Shown here piece after piece: positions 1 to 4,983 of a stretch of 5,241 nucleotides of DNA. How positions within the stretch are numbered: the first letter of the stretch is position 1; every line of letters starts with the position of its first letter. A program made the translations under genes and the position numbers. The DNA is from Aquificota bacterium (GTDB lineage Bacteria; Aquificota; Aquificia; Aquificales; Aquificaceae), in assembly GCA_024280065.1 (NCBI GenBank), contig JAJRQX010000119.1:1-5241 (forward strand), given 5' to 3'. Under the pieces are notes generated by a model. It was given only the letters and a program-made list of their open reading frames with translations, had not been told where the DNA came from and made no database searches.

Positions 1-15
1 AAGGGGGATTAGAAG

Positions 16-1026
16 TTATTTGAAGAGCGACAAAAATTCTTCCTCCGTTAAAGGTTCAACCTCCTCTATACCTAAGTTCTCCTCAAGATGCTCAACCCTG
101 CTCATGCCAACGAGGGCCGTCCCGACCCCGGGGGTGCTCCTGACAAACTGCAGAGCCACGTGGACATCCTTCTCAAGACCGAACCTCTCCTTGAGCTTTT
201 TTGGAACCCGTCCTATCACGTTTCCCTGGTAGAGGGATGCACTTGTGTAGACGTAGATACCGAGGTCCCTACAGGCCTCCAGGGTAGAGAGCTCCTTACC
301 GTTAAGGTTCTGGTTTTTCAAAGAGAAGGCTTCATGCATACCGAGGTTGTAAGGGAGCTGGATAAACTTAAAGTGATGACTTTTACCGCCCACCTCCTCC
401 GCCACCCTCAGTATCTCCACAAGGTCAAGGTGCTGCCTTGTCCCCCTCGGAACTCTGAAACCGTGCCAGGTGGCGAGCCCGTAATATTTCAGCCTCCCCT
501 CTTCCGTTTTCCTCTCAAGGACCTCAAAGCACTCCCTCAGCTTGTCCAGGAACTTTTCTCTTTCCATGAAGAGGAGCTGTTCCTCGGGGTTATGCAAGAA
601 GTAAAGGTCTATGTAATCGGTTCTTAAGTTCTCCAAGCTTCTTTCAAAGCTCCAGTTTATGAACCTACCCCCCAAGTAATGTCCCTGAGGAGTCATTTCG
701 TTGACGTTAACTATCCCTGATCTGACGAAGTTCTTCTCAAAAAAGTCCTTGGGATCCTCCTTTGAGTCTGCGTCAAAAGGTATGTATCCCCCTTTCGTTG
801 AGATAAATACCTTGTCCCTTCCAACCTCCTCTATAACCTTCCCTATTACCCTCTCGCTTTTCATGTACCTGTAGTTTATCGCCGTATCCACCACGTTAAT
901 TCCCAGCTCCACACCCCTTTTTATGGTTTCGTAGTACCTCCTGTCCGTGTCCTCGTCAAGCTCCCCCAGATACGTCCCTATGCCTATCTCGGAGAGCCTC
1001 AACCCTAAAAACTCCCTATACCTCAT
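16..1026 (-). CDS. Aldo/keto reductase, third gene of the tat operon
   Basis: A 336-residue TIM-barrel oxidoreductase of the aldo/keto reductase family, expected to reduce aldehydes or ketones with NAD(P)H in the cytoplasm. The catalytic tetrad is readable: Asp47 and Tyr52 (DTAINY), Lys78 (STKGG) and His145 (YFLHNPEE). The C-terminal cofactor-binding segment (STPGVGTALVG, about 297-307, then HLEENL) is also present. No signal peptide or twin-arginine motif is seen, so it is not itself a Tat substrate. Between Lys78 and His145 there are 67 residues, about twice the usual spacing of roughly 30, so an insertion (about 80-116) extends one barrel loop. The ATG is supported by a Shine-Dalgarno and by the ATGA overlap with the tatC stop, which makes translational coupling likely. 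The substrate cannot be told from sequence, and the link to protein export may only be shared transcription. The gene ends 15 bases from the window edge, so its terminator is not visible. Confidence 0.94.
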   Translation of the reverse strand: MRYREFLGLRLSEIGIGTYLGELDEDTDRRYYETIKRGVELGINVVDTAINYRYMKSERVIGKVIEEVGRDKVFISTKGGYIPFDADSKEDPKDFFEKNFVRSGIVNVNEMTPQGHYLGGRFINWSFERSLENLRTDYIDLYFLHNPEEQLLFMEREKFLDKLRECFEVLERKTEEGRLKYYGLATWHGFRVPRGTRQHLDLVEILRVAEEVGGKSHHFKFIQLPYNLGMHEAFSLKNQNLNGKELSTLEACRDLGIYVYTSASLYQGNVIGRVPKKLKERFGLEKDVHVALQFVRSTPGVGTALVGMSRVEHLEENLGIEEVEPLTEEEFLSLFK

Positions 1027-1784
1027 GTCCCCTCCACCTTCTCAATGCTCTTCTCCTTCTTCCTGGCCATCCTACCTAAAAGTATGGACACTTCGTATAG
1101 TATCAGTAGGGGAACAGCCATGAGGACCTGGGTAGCCACATCGGGTGCTATTATAGCTCCTACCAGAAACGCGACAACTATGAAGTATCTCCTGAACTTC
1201 TTAAGCTGCTCCTCCTTTACTATTCCCGCCCTCTGGAGCATGTAAAGGAACACCGGCATCTCAAAGGCTATCCCGAAAGCTATCAACATCTTCAGGATGA
1301 AGCTTATATACATGTTCACCGATAGGTAAGGGGTGGCAGCGAGCTGTGAAAAGCCGAGGCCGAGTAAGAATTTGAGGGCCAGGGGTAAGACCACAAAGTA
1401 GGCGAACACACCGCCGGTCACAAAGAGCAGTATTGAAGACAGGAGAAGGGGTATAAAGAGCCTCTTCTCGTGGGGGTATAGGGCAGGCTCAACGAACCTC
1501 CAGATCTCAAAGAGTATAACGGGTGAGGCAAGGATGAAACCCACCATAAGGGATATCTTGATGAGTATGAACAACGGTTCCGTAGGCGATAGGGTTATGA
1601 GTTCCACTTCGGGGTAGGACCTGATAACGGGTAACTTCAGGAACTCAAAGATGTATTTGGCGAAGTAGAAGGATGCCCCCGATGCTATGAGAAAGGCTAT
1701 GATGGACCTAAGTAGTCTTATCCTCAGCTCCCTCAGGTGTTCGGTCAGGGGCATCGTCGGGAGCTGTTCTTTCTGAGAGCTCAT
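1023..1784 (-). CDS. tatC: Sec-independent (twin-arginine) translocase subunit TatC
   Basis: A 253-residue inner-membrane protein, the receptor of the Tat system that binds twin-arginine signal peptides and exports folded, often cofactor-containing proteins. It has the family length and six hydrophobic segments, at about 26-44, 72-94, 113-135, 160-180, 198-213 and 216-236. Family signatures are clear: the cytoplasmic N-terminus MPLTEHLRELRIRLL (11-25), FVEPALYPHEKRL (97-109, with the conserved Glu106), FGIAFEMPV (170-178, with the in-membrane Glu175) and APDVATQ (213-219). The tail is basic and cytoplasmic. The ATG at 1784 is chosen because AAGGAG stands six bases upstream; Met11 would fit many TatC N-termini but has no ribosome site. 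The start lies inside the upstream tatA/B-like gene (77-base overlap, different frame), and the stop overlaps the reductase start, so all three genes are probably one transcript. Confidence 0.98.
   Translation of the reverse strand: MSSQKEQLPTMPLTEHLRELRIRLLRSIIAFLIASGASFYFAKYIFEFLKLPVIRSYPEVELITLSPTEPLFILIKISLMVGFILASPVILFEIWRFVEPALYPHEKRLFIPLLLSSILLFVTGGVFAYFVVLPLALKFLLGLGFSQLAATPYLSVNMYISFILKMLIAFGIAFEMPVFLYMLQRAGIVKEEQLKKFRRYFIVVAFLVGAIIAPDVATQVLMAVPLLILYEVSILLGRMARKKEKSIEKVEGT
1031..1040 (-). promoter_or_regulatory. Ribosome binding site of the aldo/keto reductase
   Basis: On the minus strand AAGGTGGAGG ends four bases before the ATG at 1026. It lies inside the end of tatC and fixes the start codon of the reductase. 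The second half, GGAGG, is rather close to the ATG, while AAGGTGG has the more usual spacing of seven. Confidence 0.7.
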
Positions 1785-2079
1785 GTTCCTCTCCTTCTTT
1801 AGTCTCCTCCTCCGAGTAATCCTCTAAATTATAATCGTCGGTCTCGGCTTCGGGCGGGGCTTCCTCACCTTCGTCCTCCACCGTCTCGTCCTCCGTTCTG
1901 GTTTCCTCCTCCATAACCTTCCTGTTCATCTCCTCCATATAGGCCTGAAGCCTTATCTCGTCCCAGATCTCCCTTACCTTTCTCATCATCTCTCCAAGCT
2001 TCACCGCAAGGTCCATCATCCTCTCGGGTCCGAGGACCAGGAAGGCTATCAGGAGGACAAGGATGAGCTGGAGTTCCAT
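1708..2079 (-). CDS. tatB: TatA/TatB-family translocase subunit, TatB-like, with long acidic tail
   Basis: A 123-residue single-span subunit of the twin-arginine translocase. Order of parts: very short N-terminus, transmembrane helix about 3-16, hinge LGPER (16-20), amphipathic helix about 21-50 with basic and Met residues, then a strongly acidic, probably disordered tail (about 56-123). The Gly-Pro-Glu-Arg hinge is TatB-like (TatA normally has FG at the hinge). However, the polar residue 13 positions before the hinge Gly is Gln4, which matches Gln8 of E. coli TatA rather than Glu8 of TatB, so the signature is mixed. The gene is first in the operon and directly precedes tatC, as tatB often does. 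The tail continues 77 bases into tatC in another frame. There is no alternative start upstream before an in-frame TGA. AAAGG sits only two bases before the ATG, too close for a normal ribosome site, and the promoter position suggests an almost leaderless message. Whether another TatA exists elsewhere cannot be seen. Confidence 0.9.
   Translation of the reverse strand: MELQLILVLLIAFLVLGPERMMDLAVKLGEMMRKVREIWDEIRLQAYMEEMNRKVMEEETRTEDETVEDEGEEAPPEAETDDYNLEDYSEEETKEGEEHELSERTAPDDAPDRTPEGAEDKTT
1791..1796 (-). promoter_or_regulatory. Ribosome binding site of tatC
   Basis: AAGGAG on the minus strand, six bases before the ATG at 1784 and located inside the acidic-tail coding region of the upstream gene. 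It decides between the two candidate tatC starts (1784 rather than 1754). Confidence 0.75.
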
Positions 2080-2089
2080 AACCTTTAAT

Positions 2090-2119
2090 ATTATAGGCTC
2101 CGGGACTGACAGCGGTCAC
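2090..2119 (-). promoter_or_regulatory. Predicted sigma-70-type promoter of the tat operon
   Basis: On the minus strand GTGACC (2119-2114, four of six matches to TTGACA), an 18-base spacer, then a perfect TATAAT (2095-2090). Transcription would start near 2083, three to five bases before the ATG at 2079, giving an essentially leaderless mRNA. This fits the lack of a properly spaced Shine-Dalgarno for that gene. Confidence 0.6.
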
Positions 2120-2210
2120 ACCCGGCGATAGGATGATTTGAATCATATGATGTCCAGCGGTTCTCCCTAAGTTTAAACAAAACAACGTTTGATTTTGAAA
2201 AAGCAGCGGG
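2110..2210 (+). repeat. Three spaced copies of CAGCGG in the divergent intergenic region
   Basis: CAGCGGT at 2110-2116, CAGCGGT at 2155-2161 and CAGCGGG at 2204-2210, all in the same orientation, with starts 45 and 49 bases apart. The first copy overlaps the -35 element of the tat promoter. They may be binding sites for a regulator, or chance. Confidence 0.3.
2133..2151. promoter_or_regulatory. Overlapping palindromes, possible operator between tat and kamA
   Basis: ATGATT-TG-AATCAT (2133-2146) is a perfect inverted repeat with six-base arms, and ATCATATGAT (2142-2151) is a perfect ten-base palindrome sharing its right half. Three ATGAT/ATCAT half sites thus alternate within 19 bases, upstream of both divergent promoters. 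This suggests a dimeric regulator site; no regulator gene is in the window. Confidence 0.4.
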
Positions 2211-2231
2211 AGGGGAGCTCTGGTAGCACCT

Positions 2232-2256
2232 GGGGGGTCGGTGACCGAACCGCCCC
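2232..2256 (+). other. GC-rich hairpin followed by a T-rich run just before kamA
   Basis: The G6 run (2232-2237) and TCGG (2238-2241) pair with CCGA (2245-2248) and CC/CCCC (2250-2251, 2253-2256), leaving a three-base loop and single-base bulges at 2249 and 2252: ten base pairs, mostly G-C. It is followed by a T-rich stretch ending in TTTTTT directly before the kamA ATG. In RNA this looks like an intrinsic terminator or attenuator placed at the start codon. As DNA, the inner palindrome TCGGTgACCGA overlies the predicted kamA -35 element and could instead be an operator. Confidence 0.4.
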
Positions 2257-2269
2257 CTTCCTTTAAATT
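2241..2269 (+). promoter_or_regulatory. Possible leaderless promoter of kamA
   Basis: GTGACC (2241-2246), a 17-base spacer, then TAAATT (2264-2269, four of six matches). A start seven bases later falls at 2276-2277, exactly at the kamA ATG. The -35 element shares GTGACCG with the divergent tat promoter. The match is moderate; the main support is the absence of any Shine-Dalgarno before kamA. Confidence 0.35.
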
Positions 2270-2276
2270 GTTTTTT

Positions 2277-3383
2277 ATGAGGAGGTTTTTTAAGAACGTC
2301 CCGGATAAGGACTGGCTAAGCTACGAGTGGCAGATAAGGAACCGCATAAGAACCCTTGATGAGCTGAAGGCTTTCATCAAGCTTACCCCTGAGGAGGAAG
2401 AGGGTATAAGGAGGACCCGGGGTCTTTACCCAATGGCCATAACCCCCTACTACCTTTCTCTGATAGACCCGGATGATCCCAACGACCCTGTGAGGCTACA
2501 GGCTATCCCGCGTGTTGTTGAGGTGGACGAGAAAGTTCAGGCAAAAGGAGAACCTGATGCCCTTAGGGAAGAGGGTCAGATCCCGGGGCTAACCCACAGG
2601 TACCCGGACAGGGTTCTCATGGTAGTTACCACCTTCTGTGCTGTTTACTGTCGTCACTGCATGAGAAAGAGGATATTCTCCCAGGGGGAAAGGTCTCTGA
2701 CCAAAGCGGAGATAGACCGCATTATAGATTACATAAAACAGCACGAGGAGGTAAGGGACGTCCTCATATCAGGTGGAGATCCCCTTTCCATGAGCCTTGA
2801 GAAGATAGAGTATATCCTCAAAAGGCTGAGGGAAATAAAACACGTTGAGATAATCAGGTTCGGAACAAGGCTTCCTGTTTTAGCTCCTCAGAGGTTCTTT
2901 GACAACAGGCTCCTGGACATACTTGAAAGATACTCCCCTATATGGATAAACACCCACTTCAACCACCCGAAGGAGATTACCGACCTATCCGCCGAGGCGG
3001 TGGACAGGCTCCTGCGTATAGGTATCCCGGTGAACAACCAGGCTGTCCTTCTTAAAGGTGTGAACGATGATCCCGATACTATGCTTGAGCTGAGCAGGAA
3101 GCTCCTCAGGATAAAGGTAAAACCCCAGTATCTGTTTCACTGTGACCCTATAAAGGGAGCTGTCCACTTCAGAACAACCGTAGATAAAGGGCTTGAGATA
3201 ATCAACTACATGAGGGGCAGGATCTCGGGAATGGGTATACCTACGTACGCTGTTGACCTTCCCGGAGGGAAAGGGAAAGTTCCCCTCCTGCCAGAATATA
3301 TAGTATCCAGAATGGGTAATACTTTTCTCTTCAGAAGCTTCTCGGGTGAAATTGTGGAGTATACAATAGATGAAGTAGCTTAA
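2277..3383 (+). CDS. kamA: KamA-family radical SAM lysine 2,3-aminomutase
   Basis: A 368-residue radical SAM, PLP-dependent aminomutase, expected to convert L-alpha-lysine to beta-lysine. Positions are counted from the ATG at 2277. The radical SAM cluster motif CAVYCRHC gives Cys121, Cys125 and Cys128. The PLP lysine motif PGGKGK ends at Lys334. Asp290 (HCDPIKG) and Asp327 (VDLPGG) correspond to the two aspartates that hold the lysine side-chain amine in clostridial lysine aminomutase; glutamate aminomutases replace them, so lysine is the likely substrate. The protein lacks most of the C-terminal zinc-binding extension of the roughly 416-residue clostridial enzyme and is closer in size to EpmB. 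An in-frame GTG at 2241 would add 12 low-complexity residues and overlaps the hairpin, so MRRFFKNVP is preferred as the N-terminus; it also matches the Aquificales form I recall. No EpmA, EF-P or beta-lysine acetyltransferase gene is in view, so the pathway is open. Confidence 0.94.
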   Translation: MRRFFKNVPDKDWLSYEWQIRNRIRTLDELKAFIKLTPEEEEGIRRTRGLYPMAITPYYLSLIDPDDPNDPVRLQAIPRVVEVDEKVQAKGEPDALREEGQIPGLTHRYPDRVLMVVTTFCAVYCRHCMRKRIFSQGERSLTKAEIDRIIDYIKQHEEVRDVLISGGDPLSMSLEKIEYILKRLREIKHVEIIRFGTRLPVLAPQRFFDNRLLDILERYSPIWINTHFNHPKEITDLSAEAVDRLLRIGIPVNNQAVLLKGVNDDPDTMLELSRKLLRIKVKPQYLFHCDPIKGAVHFRTTVDKGLEIINYMRGRISGMGIPTYAVDLPGGKGKVPLLPEYIVSRMGNTFLFRSFSGEIVEYTIDEVA

Positions 3384-3394
3384 AGGCCCTTCGG

Positions 3395-3424
3395 TTGATC
3401 TGAAGACCCGCTAACCTTTAAAAT
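3395..3424 (+). promoter_or_regulatory. Predicted sigma-70-type promoter of ccsB
   Basis: TTGATC (3395-3400), an 18-base spacer, then TAAAAT (3419-3424, five of six matches). Transcription would start near 3431, leaving a leader of about 22 bases that contains the ribosome site. It lies in the 69-base gap after kamA, so ccsB is probably transcribed on its own as well as by any read-through. A weak hairpin CTTCGG/CTGAAG (3389-3405) overlaps the -35 element and has no T-run after it. Confidence 0.5.
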
Positions 3425-3440
3425 ATTTCTCCCGTAAAAC

Positions 3441-3447
3441 AGGAGGT
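3441..3447 (+). promoter_or_regulatory. Perfect Shine-Dalgarno of ccsB
   Basis: AGGAGGT five bases before the ATG at 3453. It is the strongest ribosome site in the window, which fits a highly expressed central-carbon enzyme, and it contrasts with the two SD-less starts at 2079 and 2277. Confidence 0.85.
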
Positions 3448-3452
3448 AAAGT

Positions 3453-4496
3453 ATGGAGAAGACCTGGAAGATAGGAACAAAGTATCTGAATGACCAGACA
3501 AGAGTAATAGTCATAGGCATAACGGGAAGGGAAGCCTCCCAGGTCGTCGCCGAAACCCAGGCCCTTTACCCTGGCATAATCAAGGTAGGTGTTACTCCCG
3601 GAAAGGGGGGTCAGGAGGTGGCGGGTGTACCTGTCTTTAATACGGTAAGGGAAGCTCTTGAATCTCCGGAAGGTAGGGATGTCAACACGGGTCTTGTTTA
3701 CGTTCCGCCTGCTTCGGTTAAGGACGCGGTCATAGAACTGGTAGACGCCGGGATAAAGGTCATATACATAATTACGGAGCACGTCCCGATAAGGGACACA
3801 GTTTACTTCTACCACTATGCGAAGGAGAGAGGAGTGACCATAGTTGGTCCTACCTCACTCGGCTGTATAGTTCCCAGGATACCTGCGAGGATAGGTGCAA
3901 TAGGCGGCAAGAACCCGTCAATAGCCTACAGGGACGGGGGTCTTGTGATCCTGAGCAAGTCCGGGGGTCTCACAACGACGACCGCTGAGATGTTCATGAG
4001 AAGGGGATGGGGAGTTTATATGGCTTTAGCCCTCGGCGGTGACGTTATATCCTGTACTACCTTTGCGGACGCTCTTGAGGAGATAGCGGATGACCCAAAC
4101 GTCAAGGGTGTGATCATTCAGGGAGAGGTTGGAGGAACCTACGAGGAGCAGGCGGCCGAGACCATACTCAGACTCTATAAGGAAGGCAGGTGGAACAAAC
4201 CTGTAGCCGCATTCGTGGCCGGTAAGTTCCAGGAGAAGCTTGAAGGTGTTTCCTTCGGTCATGCCGGTGCCATAGTGGAGAGGGGTAAGGGTAAGGCAAC
4301 TGACAAGATAAGGATGTTCAACGAGGTAGGAAAGGAAACGGGGCTTGTGAAGGTCGCCGAGTTCTACCATGACCTTGTGAGGTGTATAGAGGAGCTAGGA
4401 GTTCCGAGGGACTTTGAGGACTCCACACCCGAAGGAAAGGTTAACCCTCTGTACTCCACCATAGACCCCGAAACCTGTGAGTTCAGGGGTGACTGA
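3453..4496 (+). CDS. ccsB: Citryl-CoA synthetase small subunit (succinyl-CoA ligase alpha-like)
   Basis: A 347-residue subunit of an ADP-forming acyl-CoA synthetase. As CcsB, with CcsA, it would make citryl-CoA from citrate, CoA and ATP in the reductive TCA cycle; citryl-CoA lyase then yields acetyl-CoA and oxaloacetate. It has an N-terminal CoA-binding Rossmann domain (about 16-115; VIVIGITGREASQ, VTPGKGG) and a ligase domain (about 160-310). The phospho-histidine is His270 in FGHAGAIV, and Glu225 in GEVGG matches the catalytic Glu of the alpha subunit. It is longer than SucD (about 290 residues). Some stretches resemble ATP-citrate lyase more than SucD: GVTIVGPTSLGCIVPR...IGAIGG and VSFGHAGA. 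This is why CcsB is preferred; succinyl-CoA ligase alpha remains the alternative. No large subunit is adjacent, so ccsA must be elsewhere. The start is fixed by the perfect Shine-Dalgarno. Confidence 0.9.
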   Translation: MEKTWKIGTKYLNDQTRVIVIGITGREASQVVAETQALYPGIIKVGVTPGKGGQEVAGVPVFNTVREALESPEGRDVNTGLVYVPPASVKDAVIELVDAGIKVIYIITEHVPIRDTVYFYHYAKERGVTIVGPTSLGCIVPRIPARIGAIGGKNPSIAYRDGGLVILSKSGGLTTTTAEMFMRRGWGVYMALALGGDVISCTTFADALEEIADDPNVKGVIIQGEVGGTYEEQAAETILRLYKEGRWNKPVAAFVAGKFQEKLEGVSFGHAGAIVERGKGKATDKIRMFNEVGKETGLVKVAEFYHDLVRCIEELGVPRDFEDSTPEGKVNPLYSTIDPETCEFRGD

Positions 4497-4977
4497 TCTA
4501 AGAGCTGTCTGGAACAGGAGGTATTCGGAGGGGAGGAGGAGCAAACTCCACACGACACTCCTCAGGTTTTACCACCTTGCTAAGATAGGCAGGGCCCTCG
4601 ATGTGGCCTGCGGGACAGGAGAGAACGCTATATTTCTGGCCAAGAAAGGCTTTCAGGTTGATGCCGTGGACATTTCGGATGTTGCTGTAAGAATAGCGAG
4701 AAGGAACGCCCGCAGGGAGGGTGTGAGAGTATCCTTCAAGTCCTGCCCTGCCGAAGTCTTCTCCTGGAGACCTGAAAGATACGACCTCATAATCAACTTC
4801 TATTTCCTTGATAGGAGAATCATTCCCAAGATGGTAAGGTCTTTAAAGAGGGGAGGTCTCCTCATATTTGAGACCTACAACACTAGCTACCTAAATGTAA
4901 AGCCAGACTTTAACCCCGAGTTCCTACTGAGACATGGAGAGATCCTTGAGCTTACAAAACCGTTCCTTCTTTGCTGA
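4489..4977 (+). CDS. Class I SAM-dependent methyltransferase, C-terminus probably truncated
   Basis: A small methyltransferase of the TehB/UbiE-like class I fold, substrate unknown. Counted from the GTG at 4489 it has 162 residues: motif I LDVACGTGE (37-45), the ribose-binding acid in VDAVDIS (Asp61), motif II region YDLIINFYFLD (98-108), then LKRGGLLIFETY (119-130). It ends at ELTKPFLLC, where relatives normally continue about 25 or more residues to complete the last two strands of the sheet. The reading stops beside a tnpB-like gene, so truncation by insertion is likely and activity doubtful. GTG at 4477 is also in frame; neither start has a clear Shine-Dalgarno. 4489 gives the smaller overlap with ccsB (GTGACTGA, 8 bases) and suggests translational coupling. 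It was probably the second gene after ccsB before the insertion. Confidence 0.82.
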   Translation: MTDLRAVWNRRYSEGRRSKLHTTLLRFYHLAKIGRALDVACGTGENAIFLAKKGFQVDAVDISDVAVRIARRNARREGVRVSFKSCPAEVFSWRPERYDLIINFYFLDRRIIPKMVRSLKRGGLLIFETYNTSYLNVKPDFNPEFLLRHGEILELTKPFLLC

Positions 4978-4983
4978 CAATAG

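Noticed and set aside
88..627. A 179-codon open frame on the plus strand
   Set aside because: It lies wholly antisense to the aldo/keto reductase, which has clear catalytic motifs; the translated product shows no recognisable domain and only mirrors the codon bias of the real gene.
1865..2185. A 106-codon minus-strand open frame overlapping the tatA/B-like gene in another frame
   Set aside because: Its product is low-complexity Gly/Asp/Arg sequence produced by shifting the frame of the acidic tail; the real frame has a membrane helix and the GPER hinge.
2206..2257. tRNA-like text (GAGCTCTGGTAGCACC) before kamA
   Set aside because: It recalls a D-arm, but there is no anticodon arm, no T-loop and no matching acceptor strand, and the segment is too short for a tRNA.
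2241..2276. Upstream GTG start for kamA
   Set aside because: It would add 12 unlike-family residues, has only a G-run in place of a Shine-Dalgarno, and falls inside a hairpin; MRRFFKNVP at 2277 is the family-like N-terminus.
3389..3405. Hairpin CTTCGG/CTGAAG after kamA as a terminator
   Set aside because: Only six pairs with one G-T, no T-run follows, and it overlaps a good -35 element of ccsB.
3411..3815. A 134-codon open frame on the minus strand
   Set aside because: Antisense to the start of ccsB, which has a perfect ribosome site and family motifs; the product is unlike any protein I recognise and covers the ccsB promoter.
4026..4370. A 114-codon open frame on the minus strand
   Set aside because: Antisense to the ligase domain of ccsB, including the phospho-histidine region; no ribosome site or recognisable motif.
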